Assembly (NCBI GenBank): GCA_905372265.1
Contig: CAJPOL010000048.1
Location: forward strand, 1 to 13,278
Direction of reading: 5' to 3'
DNA length: 13,278 nucleotides
From: an uncultured Treponema sp.
GTDB taxonomy: Bacteria; Spirochaetota; Spirochaetia; Treponematales; Treponemataceae
This document shows positions 1-6,971 of this stretch, one piece after another. The position numbers were made by a program, and so were the translations under genes. Every line of letters starts with the position of its first letter. Positions within the stretch are counted from its first letter, which is position 1. The notes beneath the pieces are model-generated. The model made no database searches. It saw only the letters and a list, made by a program, of their open reading frames with translations, and was not told the origin of the DNA.

Positions 1-301
1 AAGCAGTGGAAGCAATTAGCTAATTGATAATGTGCCGATGAGAAAGCCGATACTGCACCTTTGCGGTCTCTGCACTTTCGCGGTAAAATTAATTGGGGGG
101 GAGTCACCACCCCCGACTCAAGAAGCACCGGGGTATTAAACTCCTCAATGTAATGGAAAAGAATAGATACCGGTTGTAGAATGTCTTCATCAAAGCCCGA
201 AGGATAGGCCATCTGTCCAACTCTATAGATAAAATTCTGATCAACAAAGGCATTCGTCTCCGAAAAGTAAAGTTCCGCTGCCCATCGCTGCTTGTTATTT
301 T
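1..301 (-). pseudogene. Probable gene remnant, unrecognised, runs off the left edge
   Basis: On the minus strand a frame stays open from about 301 to position 1. The stretch read from about 300 to 138 has protein-like composition (for example KQRWAAELYFSETNAFVDQ, then FIYRVGQMAYPSGFDEDIL). I do not recognise the family. There is no ATG, GTG or TTG at the head of this segment; the only ATG is internal, at 212, without a convincing ribosome binding site. Protein-like sequence on both sides of that ATG suggests the 5' end has been lost. From about 137 leftwards the frame runs through a GC-rich palindromic repeat and then into sequence that looks non-coding. It lies 14 bases beyond the stop of the ABC gene on the same strand. 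It could instead be a short real gene starting at 212. Nothing else was identified in positions 1-314. Confidence 0.3.
95..140. repeat. GC-rich palindromic intergenic repeat, copy 1
   Basis: The segment CCCCG (111-115) pairs with CGGGG (129-133) around an AAGAA-containing loop and is followed by TATTAAAC. A second pairing is possible between GAGTC (101-105) and GACTC (115-119), with runs of G (95-100) and C alongside. It shares the loop and the 3' GGGGTATTAAA with the copies at 5901-5923, 11391-11410 and 11443-11483. The arms are less perfect here than in the other copies. Confidence 0.5.
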
Positions 302-314
302 AAGTATCTTAGCT

Positions 315-2078
315 TTACTGCAACGGCAAGCGTACCGTTTGTAGGGTATACCAGGCTGCATAGCTTTTACCAAGCGCTAAAAGCTGTTCATGCGATCCTT
401 GTTCCGTAATAATTCCGTCTTCAATAACATTGATAACATCAGCGTGCTGTACCGTTGAAAGCCGGTGGGCAATCATCAGCGTGGTGCGTCCTTGCTTCAA
501 TACTGCGATACCGCGGTTAATCAGCTGTTCCGTTTCGGTGTCGATGTGCGCTGTTGCTTCATCTAAAATAAGAATGACAGGATCGCGCACCATTGCACGG
601 GCAAAACAGATAATCTGCCGCTCACCGTGCGAAAAATTCTTTCCGTTTTCACGTACTTCCGCATGAATCCCTTCGGTGTTCTTTTCAAGCAAGGATGCCC
701 CGCCGACTGCCCGCAAGGCTTCTATACACGCTGCTTCGGAAAAAGCCGAATCGCCTAAACCGATGTTATCAAAAAGCGTTCCGGTAAAAAGATACGGTTC
801 CTGTAATACCACTGCAATTTTTGATCGAAGCGCAGCGCTATCAAGCGATTCAACGGCACGGCCGTCAAAAAGGATGCTGCCTTCCTGATGCGGGTAAAAC
901 CGCAAAAGAACATTCATAATAGTTGACTTTCCGCAGCCGGTTTTCCCGACAAAAGCATATGTTTCTCCTTTCCGTGCGGTAAAACTTATCCCCTTTAATA
1001 CCGGAGTATCGGCTTTGTAGCTGAACCGTACATTTTGAAAGGTAATAGTCCCCTGCGGCACGTGCCGCTCGCCGCCGCTTGGTTCATGCTCGAAATCAAT
1101 GACTTCCGATACTCTCCCTGCTGCGACAAAGGCGCTTTTAAAATTGTTGATTTGCAAAAAGAACATAAGGAAAATATCAATAATTTTTCCATTATAGCTG
1201 ATAATGATAAAGAGCGTACCAACGGGAATCGCTAGTCCCTTAAAATACAAAAGACCGAATACACCGATAGCAAGCGCATACACCACAGAACGCATCCTTT
1301 CGATAATATTCCACGAAAAAAGGCCGTACAATACGAGAGACTTCCGTTTTTCACTATACGCAGTGTTATTGATAGCTTCAAATTGCTGCTCAATTACCGT
1401 TTCACGGCAAAACGTTTGAATGCTTTCAACTGCTGCTACCGATTCCCGTAAAAAACCGCTTAATTCACCGAGTGCTTGCCGGTTCTGCTGAATAGGCTTT
1501 TGACTTTTGTGCAGATAATACCGTGCAAAAAGGTACATCACCGGTAAATAACCGATACTCAAAAAGAACACTGAAATGTCTATCGTAAACAAAGTGATGT
1601 ACAATACCGCCATGAGAATACCGGTGCTGAAAATTTCTGCAAGCACAGTCGCATACAAATTGCGTACGGTATCGACATCCGAAGAAAATCGGGAGACGAT
1701 ATTCCCTGAGGTCATAGAATCAAAGCGTTCCATTCGTAACTGCAAGAGGCGCCGTGCCGTATCCATTTGAATGTGCTCAGCCGCCTTATTTGCCGTTTTC
1801 GTAAAAAATACTACCTTTGCATACATACCGGCTGCATACACAAAGGCAGTTAAAAGGAAAAGTACGCCTTTTTCAATTAAGAATGCCTTTAGATTAGCTG
1901 CCGTCATACCTGCAAAATCGGCATTGATAACCGATGCAGAGATAATCGGTAAAGCGGCTGCAGCTGCGGTAGCAATGCCGACAGCGGCAAGGGCGGCGGC
2001 AAAGGGCAGCTTTGCATACCGAAGATACGAAAGAAAAAAACGGTAGTTTATGCGGCCGCTGTTTTTATGCTGTTCCAT
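315..2078 (-). CDS. Half-size ABC exporter, BmrD/YheH-like partner with catalytic Walker B
   Basis: A 587-residue inner-membrane ABC exporter half: membrane domain roughly 1-330, nucleotide-binding domain roughly 340-587. Visible motifs are Walker A GKTGCGKS (379-386), Q-loop Q426, a deviant C-loop FSHGE (482-486) in place of LSGGQ, Walker B ILILDE with catalytic Glu507, D-loop region HIDTETE, and H538. The ATG at 2078 is chosen because GGAGGAGG lies just upstream; an in-frame TTG at 2144 would sit deep inside the preceding gene. The ATG overlaps the upstream TAA (TAATG), so translation is probably coupled. The partner has the complementary defect (Asp for the Walker B Glu), as in BmrC/BmrD, TM287/288 and LmrCD heterodimers. 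Export of drugs, lipids or other hydrophobic compounds is the family expectation; the substrate cannot be read from sequence. Confidence 0.92.
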   Translation of the reverse strand: MEQHKNSGRINYRFFLSYLRYAKLPFAAALAAVGIATAAAAALPIISASVINADFAGMTAANLKAFLIEKGVLFLLTAFVYAAGMYAKVVFFTKTANKAAEHIQMDTARRLLQLRMERFDSMTSGNIVSRFSSDVDTVRNLYATVLAEIFSTGILMAVLYITLFTIDISVFFLSIGYLPVMYLFARYYLHKSQKPIQQNRQALGELSGFLRESVAAVESIQTFCRETVIEQQFEAINNTAYSEKRKSLVLYGLFSWNIIERMRSVVYALAIGVFGLLYFKGLAIPVGTLFIIISYNGKIIDIFLMFFLQINNFKSAFVAAGRVSEVIDFEHEPSGGERHVPQGTITFQNVRFSYKADTPVLKGISFTARKGETYAFVGKTGCGKSTIMNVLLRFYPHQEGSILFDGRAVESLDSAALRSKIAVVLQEPYLFTGTLFDNIGLGDSAFSEAACIEALRAVGGASLLEKNTEGIHAEVRENGKNFSHGERQIICFARAMVRDPVILILDEATAHIDTETEQLINRGIAVLKQGRTTLMIAHRLSTVQHADVINVIEDGIITEQGSHEQLLALGKSYAAWYTLQTVRLPLQ

Positions 2079-3871
2079 TATGCCTCCTCCATAGTATGCG
2101 CTGCAGCGCTGTTTTGCTGGAGCCGGTACTGTTCGGCATACCAACCGCCCGCTTCCATCAATTCACTATGAGTCCCTTGTTCGGCAATACAGCCGCCGTC
2201 CAGTACTAAAATGCTGTCCGCATGGCTGAGTGCGGACAGCCGATGGGCGCTTATAACGGTGGTTTTACCGGCGCGCTCTTTTTTTATGGTGGTGATAATC
2301 CGCTGTTCAGTGTCGGCATCAACAGCAGAGACGGCATCGTCTAAAATCAATAATTCAGGATCGGCAAGCAATGCACGTGCAAGCGCAATGCGCTGCCGCT
2401 GCCCGCCTGAAAGAGTGAGCCCCTTCTCTCCGATTTCAGTATAGATTCCCTTTTGGAATGCGCTTACTTCATCGTATATTTCCGCCTTTTGCAAAGCCGT
2501 ATTGACGGCTTCTTCCGATATATTTTTTGCAAAAAAACATACATTGTCGGCTATAGTGCCGGAAAAAAGCTCGGGGCTTTGCGCCGCATAGCCTGTTTCG
2601 GCATGAAAGGCGGCTCGGTCTATGTGCGCTGCCGGTATGCCGTTACAGTACATTCCTTCGCAGTTCGGATACAGACAGAGCAGCTGTTTAATGAGGCTTG
2701 TTTTACCCGATCCGGTTTTCCCTGCAATGCCGAGTGTTTTACCCCGTGTAAGCGCAAGAGAAATATGCTTGAGAACCGGCGTTTCCGTATCGTCATAGTT
2801 GAAAGAAAAATCCTTAAGTTCAATTGTTTGAATAGGGCTAACCGACGCGGACGCCGCTGATGCAGCGGGAGCAGTCTTATCGTGTATATCAAAAGCAGAC
2901 GCAGGGAACTCATCTTGCGGCGAAAGAAATTCGTTAATACGCTGTATGGCTGCTGCGGCATCCCGATACAGCTGGATATAAAAGCTGCTTGCCATCCAGC
3001 TCCACGTAAATATACCGGCAAACATAAAAAAGCTGAAAAGATTTCCTGCCGTAATTTCCCCGATATGTACAAGGTATCCGCCATAGCAAAAAGCGATAAT
3101 AGTAGAAAGGTTCGCAATAAAAGTCGTGAACGGCTGTAATAGAGACGCAAACACCGCCTTTGCATACAGCGCTGAAAAATAATACTTGACAACGCCGGAT
3201 AATTTTTGCAAGCGGACTTGCTCATTGACAAAGCAGCGGATGAGTTTTATGCCTTCAACAAGCTCTAAAATTTCTTGATTTACATTGCCGAAAGCTTCAA
3301 ATGTTTTTGTGGAAAGCCGCTGCATTTTTTTCCCGGTACACGCATAGAGAATCGTAATGAGCGGAAATGGAAGAATAACCGCAAAGGTAAGTTTCCACGA
3401 AATAAGAACAGACATTCCTGCAATACAAATAATCGGATAGACAAAAGAATCCACGAGCAATATAAAACCGTACCCGAAGTAACTTTCCATTACCGTAATA
3501 TCGTTTGAAGCGCGGGCAAGAATATCTCCCGATGAAAACCGACTGAAAAAAAACGGTGTTTTTTTTAATAAGCTGCACATCATATTCCGGCGGAATAGAT
3601 ACCCTGCCCGATTGCCTGAATTATGAATGAATACCATAAACAGCGAAGCAAAAATATAGCAAAGTAATGCAATACCAATGATAATGAGCACAAAGCGGGC
3701 TAAACTGCCGGAAGTCATCGTACCGTTTTTAAATTCATCCACAGCCTTTCCGGTAAAATATACCGGAAATACAGCTAAAGATTCTTCTCCAAGTAAGAAC
3801 AATCCTCCGCACAACTGCTGCGGAAAAATAGCCTTGTACACAGAACCGGCTTCTTTATGTATTTTAAACAC
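2078..3871 (-). CDS. Half-size ABC exporter, BmrC/YheI-like partner with degenerate Walker B
   Basis: A 597-residue ABC exporter half with an N-terminal six-helix membrane domain (about 1-320) and a C-terminal ATPase domain (about 345-597). A short Ala/Ser-rich linker lies near residues 330-345. Motifs: Walker A GKTGSGKT (384-391), canonical LSGGQ (487-491), Walker B LLILDD, where Asp512 replaces the catalytic Glu, D-loop AVSAVDADTE, and H543. The LDD-SAVDA-TE pattern is typical of the BmrC/YheI side of heterodimeric exporters, whose own ATP site hydrolyses poorly. The GTG at 3871 is preferred over the in-frame TTG at 3883 because GAGG at 3878-3881 lies 6 bases before it. An in-frame TAA just upstream of 3883 excludes a longer form. 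It is first in a two-gene operon and overlaps the next gene by one base. Confidence 0.9.
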   Translation of the reverse strand: MFKIHKEAGSVYKAIFPQQLCGGLFLLGEESLAVFPVYFTGKAVDEFKNGTMTSGSLARFVLIIIGIALLCYIFASLFMVFIHNSGNRAGYLFRRNMMCSLLKKTPFFFSRFSSGDILARASNDITVMESYFGYGFILLVDSFVYPIICIAGMSVLISWKLTFAVILPFPLITILYACTGKKMQRLSTKTFEAFGNVNQEILELVEGIKLIRCFVNEQVRLQKLSGVVKYYFSALYAKAVFASLLQPFTTFIANLSTIIAFCYGGYLVHIGEITAGNLFSFFMFAGIFTWSWMASSFYIQLYRDAAAAIQRINEFLSPQDEFPASAFDIHDKTAPAASAASASVSPIQTIELKDFSFNYDDTETPVLKHISLALTRGKTLGIAGKTGSGKTSLIKQLLCLYPNCEGMYCNGIPAAHIDRAAFHAETGYAAQSPELFSGTIADNVCFFAKNISEEAVNTALQKAEIYDEVSAFQKGIYTEIGEKGLTLSGGQRQRIALARALLADPELLILDDAVSAVDADTEQRIITTIKKERAGKTTVISAHRLSALSHADSILVLDGGCIAEQGTHSELMEAGGWYAEQYRLQQNSAAAHTMEEA

Positions 3872-3877
3872 ACTATA

Positions 3878-3881
3878 CCTC
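3878..3881 (-). promoter_or_regulatory. Ribosome binding site that decides a GTG start
   Basis: GAGG on the minus strand sits six bases upstream of GTG at 3871 and overlaps the alternative TTG at 3883-3881. This spacing favours GTG as initiation codon of the first ABC exporter gene. Confidence 0.6.
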
Positions 3882-3909
3882 AAAAATGTCAGTTAGAACT
3901 AATTTTCTC

Positions 3910-3939
3910 ACTATAAGGGAAGGAAAAAAGAACTGTCAA
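3910..3939 (-). promoter_or_regulatory. Sigma70-type promoter of the ABC exporter pair
   Basis: On the minus strand a perfect -35 TTGACA (3939-3934) is followed after 18 bases by TATAGT (3915-3910); a 17-base reading gives TTATAG. The start would fall near 3903, about 32 bases before the GTG. A small imperfect dyad with TTAG/CTAA cores at 3891-3904 covers the likely start and could be an operator, but the arms are only about six bases. Confidence 0.7.
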
Positions 3940-3975
3940 GCAAAAACCGTCGTTTCACAGTCCTTCTTCAAAAAG

Positions 3976-4009
3976 TTTTTTGCAAATCGGAGCAATTCGG
4001 ATATTTTGG
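3976..4009. repeat. 34-bp direct repeat, left copy
   Basis: Begins with six T and continues GCAAATCGGAGCAATTCGG, then ATATTTTGG. It is identical over 34 bases to 5801-5834 and in the same orientation. The two copies enclose the AAA-ATPase gene. Flanking bases differ on both sides, so the match ends sharply. Confidence 0.9.
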
Positions 4010-4084
4010 AGCAGTGTACAAAGCGTTTTTAAAAAGCTCAAGGAGCAGTCAGGCAAAAGGAAATATAAAAAGTTTCATCATTCT

Positions 4085-4102
4085 ACCGCCACGAAGGGCG
4101 GT
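4085..4102 (-). terminator. Hairpin after the AAA-ATPase gene, possible terminator
   Basis: ACCGCC (4085-4090) and GGCGGT (4097-4102) form a perfect 6-bp stem with a six-base loop, 19 bases beyond the stop of the minus-strand ATPase gene. The T-rich stretch on that strand begins only about ten bases after the stem, so this is a weak intrinsic terminator at best. It could equally be part of the repeat-rich flank. Confidence 0.3.
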
Positions 4103-4120
4103 GCGGGATTTATATCAAAA

Positions 4121-5731
4121 CTAAAGCTGTTCGGTCTTCCAGTCTTTTATCGTGCGTTTTACTTCATCAAAACTCGAACCGATAGCTATTACCTTCTTCC
4201 CGCTTCCGGCATACTTATCCGCATACCCTTTTTCTTGTATCTGCTTGATCGCATCTTCTGCCGAGCCGTTGGCCGCTACTTTAAACTCAAAAAGATAGAT
4301 TTTATCCTTCATCTCAACTACACAATCTATTCTTCCCGTTGCACAGTGTACTTCCGTATGCACAAACTGATTCATAAGCGCAAAGACAAGATACACCGCC
4401 GTTTGATAGTTCTGCTCCCGTAATGCAATATCTTTTTCTGTAACAGTATCATACGGAATACCCGATATAATACCTTTCATCTTTTCCATAAAGCCTTCTA
4501 CATCGCCTTTTTCAATTTGTTCGTAAAACTGCCATACCGAAACCCCTGTCCTATCAGCCCGTATTGAGGTATAGGCAGGTATAAGGTTATGTAAAAAACC
4601 GTAACGCACTTCATCATTGGGAAAACCTAAACGATACAGCTTTGAAAACTTGTTATAGTCTTTAATCGTCAGATATCCTGCTTGAAACAAGATAGGTATG
4701 GGCAGAACCGGATCGGCACGGTAATCAGTTAAGCCGTATTCATCCGCTTGTACATTATCTTCGAGGTCAGGGATATAATAATACGCTTTTTTTAAATACT
4801 CAACTAAAAACGTCGGAGTACCGGTAGAAAACCAATAGCTGCCCAGTTCCTGCTTTGCAAAAGCATTCAGTATGCTGAACGGATTATACATACCTTCCAT
4901 ATCGGGATGAAAATGATAGCCGTCATAGTGCTGTTTGAGCGCTGCAAGAGTTTCCTCATAGCTCAACGTTTGCCGTTCACCGAGTGCCTGTATTTCAGGT
5001 TGAAAATACTCTTTTAGTTCCGCTTCCGTAATACCGCAGGCACCGGCATAAGATTCTTCAAGGGAAATATCGCGTAAATTATTTAAATCACTAAAAATAC
5101 TGACCTTGCTGAACTTGGTTACTCCGGTTAAAAAGGCGAACCGCAGGTATTGGTCGCAGGACTTAAGCACCCCATAAAAGCCTTTGAGGATTTTGCGGTA
5201 GGTTTCATGCAGCTCAGGATTATCGGACATCGTTTCAAGCAGCGGTTTATCATATTCGTCAACAAGAACTACCGCCTGCTTACCGGTTTTTTCATAGGCA
5301 CGGCGAATAAGCCCTGCAAATCGGCGGCTAAAATCTTCTTCTGATGGCTCAGTACCGTATATTTGTTCCCATTTACACAAGTGATCATTAATTATGATTT
5401 CCAGATCACGCATTGTTTGATACAGTGCTGCATTAAAGTCCAAATACAGCACCGGATATTCCTGCCAAACTGCACGGTCATTTTTTTCGCTTTCTTCCAA
5501 CTGCTCGATTGCCAGCCCTTTAAACAGCTCTTTTTGTCCCCGAAAATAGGCAGCAAGTGTGGAAAGAAAAAGACTCTTACCGAACCGCCGCGGCCTGCTT
5601 AAAAAATAGACACGGCTTTCCGTCGCCAACTTCCAGATGAAAGCACTCTTATCTACATAAGTAAAATGATCTTCACGCATTACTTCAAAACTTTGGACAC
5701 CTATCGGCAGTCTTCTTCTGGCTGTACTCAT
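4121..5731 (-). CDS. AAA-ATPase-like protein with C-terminal PD-(D/E)XK nuclease-fold domain (DUF1703 type)
   Basis: A 536-residue protein of the AAA-ATPase_like/DUF1703 family. The N-terminus has the family opening RRRLPIGVQSFE..REDHFTYVDKSAFI. It is followed by a P-loop RPRRFGKS (46-53), Walker B VVLVDEYD (154-161) and a GVTKFSKVSIFSDLNNL sensor region. The C-terminus carries a PD-(D/E)XK core: GRID (Asp469), then E-F-K (Glu482, Lys484), then QIQEKGYADKY (497 onward). All expected catalytic residues are present, so the gene looks intact. The biological role of this family is not established; it is expanded in anaerobes and treponemes. Start: ATG at 5731 matches the family N-terminus; an in-frame TTG at 5758 has no ribosome binding site. 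No Shine-Dalgarno precedes the ATG either, and a promoter places the transcript start at the ATG itself. The gene lies alone between 34-bp direct repeats, which suggests acquisition or mobility. Confidence 0.88.
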   Translation of the reverse strand: MSTARRRLPIGVQSFEVMREDHFTYVDKSAFIWKLATESRVYFLSRPRRFGKSLFLSTLAAYFRGQKELFKGLAIEQLEESEKNDRAVWQEYPVLYLDFNAALYQTMRDLEIIINDHLCKWEQIYGTEPSEEDFSRRFAGLIRRAYEKTGKQAVVLVDEYDKPLLETMSDNPELHETYRKILKGFYGVLKSCDQYLRFAFLTGVTKFSKVSIFSDLNNLRDISLEESYAGACGITEAELKEYFQPEIQALGERQTLSYEETLAALKQHYDGYHFHPDMEGMYNPFSILNAFAKQELGSYWFSTGTPTFLVEYLKKAYYYIPDLEDNVQADEYGLTDYRADPVLPIPILFQAGYLTIKDYNKFSKLYRLGFPNDEVRYGFLHNLIPAYTSIRADRTGVSVWQFYEQIEKGDVEGFMEKMKGIISGIPYDTVTEKDIALREQNYQTAVYLVFALMNQFVHTEVHCATGRIDCVVEMKDKIYLFEFKVAANGSAEDAIKQIQEKGYADKYAGSGKKVIAIGSSFDEVKRTIKDWKTEQL

Positions 5732-5737
5732 GATATG

Positions 5738-5766
5738 AGTGTAACATGGGGACGGCAAATGCGCAA
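5738..5766 (-). promoter_or_regulatory. Candidate promoter giving a leaderless ATPase transcript
   Basis: On the minus strand TTGCGC (5766-5761) and TACACT (5743-5738) are separated by 17 bases; each matches consensus at four of six positions. Counting from the -10 hexamer, position +1 falls on the A of the ATG at 5731. There is no purine-rich ribosome binding sequence in front of this ATG, in keeping with leaderless translation. Confidence 0.4.
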
Positions 5767-5800
5767 TCCGCTACCCCATCCCCCGCTGACCGCCCTCATT

Positions 5801-5834
5801 TTTTTTGCAAATCGGAGCAATTCGGATATTTTGG
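5801..5834. repeat. 34-bp direct repeat, right copy
   Basis: Identical over 34 bases to 3976-4009, same orientation. It starts 69 bases upstream of the ATPase ATG, directly before the promoter region of the binding-protein operon. Confidence 0.9.
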
Positions 5835-5876
5835 GTAAGACATGGCTTACAGGGTTTGATAGTATAAGCCTATAAA
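5835..5876 (+). promoter_or_regulatory. Candidate promoter and operator of the binding-protein/ABC operon
   Basis: A perfect dyad GTAAG (5835-5839) / CTTAC (5846-5850) with a six-base spacer lies just before two possible -10 boxes, TATAAG (5863-5868) and TATAAA (5871-5876). No good -35 hexamer is present, as expected of an activator-dependent promoter. CTTACA at 5846-5851 also occurs in the araC-type gene's own promoter (11344-11349), so it may be a half-site of that regulator. No convincing Fur box was found. Confidence 0.35.
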
Positions 5877-5880
5877 CAAT

Positions 5881-5941
5881 CCGGTTTCAATAATCGGCAA
5901 CCTCGGCGCAAGAAGCGTCGGGGAATATCCCATAAAACCGG
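5881..5941 (+). repeat. Palindromic repeat copy 2 inside a larger hairpin in the 5' leader
   Basis: Inner arms CCTCGGCGC (5901-5909) and GCGTCGGGG (5915-5923) pair fully in RNA, with two G-U pairs, around an AAGAA loop. Outer arms CCGGTTT (5881-5887) and AAACCGG (5935-5941) are perfectly complementary and enclose it. The whole structure would lie in the 5' untranslated leader of the binding-protein mRNA, ending nine bases before the AAGGAGG ribosome binding site (5951-5957). Confidence 0.6.
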
Positions 5942-5964
5942 AACCATCGTAAGGAGGATCTTCT

Positions 5965-6960
5965 ATGAAAAAACTCATTTTTGCTGTAACCGCCCTTTGT
6001 CTTTGCACAGCGCTATTTGCAGGCGGCTCAAAAGAAAGCAACCCTGCCCCAAAAAGCAGCGAAGGATCGGTAACCATTAAAAACGGCTTACGGACGGTAA
6101 CCGTAAACGCAGTGCCCCAGCGGGCAGTCGTACTTGGATATAATAGTGTTGCAATTCTTTGTGCACTTGGTGTTGAAAAAAACATTGCAGGCTATGCCCC
6201 TTTGAGTAGTCCCATTACCGATGCCATGCCTGCCTACCGCGAAACCATCCGCACCCTGCCTGTATTGGCAAACCTTGCAGAAGGACACCCGAAAACCGAA
6301 AGCGTGCTGGCGGAAAACCCTGATCTTGTCTACGCACCGGAGGCGTATTTTACGGCAACCGGTATCGGAACCCCTGAAGATTATGAAAAATACAATATCC
6401 CGATTTATATATGCAATTTTTCCAAGTCAACGTATATCGAAAATAAGCCGAGAACACTGGAAGACCTGTATGATGAAATACGGCATATGGGAAGGATTTT
6501 TAGAGTTGAAAAAAAAGCGGAAGAAGTTGTTGCTTCTCTTAAAAAGCGGGAAACTGCGGTAAAAGCACGGGTGAATGGAGTTAAACCGGTAAAAGTATTT
6601 GTATATGCCTTTGGTAAAGAGAGATTATTTACAACCGGCAATAAAAGTATTGAATACGATATGATTAAAACAGCCGGCGGACAAAGCGTTTTTGATGACT
6701 GTGACGGTGTGCTGCTCGGTCAGACTTCTTGGGAAGCAGTAATTGACCGCAACCCTGAAGTTATCATTATTCATAAGTTCGGCGGTGAAGATGCGGATAA
6801 AAAGACCATTGACTTCTTAAAAAGCAAAAAAGAATTATCGGAAGTTCCTGCTATAAAAAACAACCGTTTCTTTATTGTGCCGTTCCCGCGGGTAGCCGCC
6901 GGCTTGGAAAATCTTGACTATCTTGAAGACCTTGCACGCTTCCTGCATCCCGAAAAATAA
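5965..6960 (+). CDS. FecB/BtuF-type ABC substrate-binding protein (iron/siderophore/haem/cobalamin class)
   Basis: A 331-residue secreted solute-binding protein of the Peripla_BP_2 (type III, FecB/FhuD/BtuF) family. The signal peptide is residues 1-19, with likely cleavage after LFA before GGSKES. Cys12 and Cys14 are not in a good lipobox, so a soluble periplasmic protein is more likely than a lipoprotein. The N-lobe (about 35-150) has RAVVLGYNSVAILCALGV and ESVLAENPDLVYA. A linker helix runs about 165-200 (LYDEIRHMGRIFRVEKKAEEV). The C-lobe (about 208-331) has SWEAVIDRNPEVIII and VPAIKNNRFFIVPF. Glu112 and Glu257 sit where this family carries the lobe glutamates that dock on the permease. 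AAGGAGG at 5951 gives a strong start. It is followed after 11 bases by an exporter-fold ABC pair; no FecCD/BtuC-type permease is nearby. Substrate is not readable; iron chelate or haem is the best guess. Confidence 0.85.
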   Translation: MKKLIFAVTALCLCTALFAGGSKESNPAPKSSEGSVTIKNGLRTVTVNAVPQRAVVLGYNSVAILCALGVEKNIAGYAPLSSPITDAMPAYRETIRTLPVLANLAEGHPKTESVLAENPDLVYAPEAYFTATGIGTPEDYEKYNIPIYICNFSKSTYIENKPRTLEDLYDEIRHMGRIFRVEKKAEEVVASLKKRETAVKARVNGVKPVKVFVYAFGKERLFTTGNKSIEYDMIKTAGGQSVFDDCDGVLLGQTSWEAVIDRNPEVIIIHKFGGEDADKKTIDFLKSKKELSEVPAIKNNRFFIVPFPRVAAGLENLDYLEDLARFLHPEK

Positions 6961-6971
6961 CTGTTAGTATA

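Noticed and set aside
2620..3231. Long minus-strand frame of about 203 residues
   Set aside because: It lies wholly inside the ABC exporter gene in another frame, has Arg/Leu/Ser-rich composition and no motif; the exporter frame carries all ABC signatures.
3980..4423. Plus-strand frame of about 147 residues starting in the 34-bp repeat
   Set aside because: Most of it is antisense to the nuclease-fold domain of the ATPase gene; no ribosome binding site and no protein-like pattern.
5732..5758. Upstream TTG start for the ATPase gene
   Set aside because: It adds nine residues not typical of the family and has no ribosome binding site; it would also lie within the candidate promoter.
6000..6021. 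Lipoprotein lipobox in the binding protein
   Set aside because: Cys12 and Cys14 are preceded by Leu and lie before the FAGG cleavage site; a signal peptidase I site after LFA fits better, though spirochaete lipoboxes are loose.
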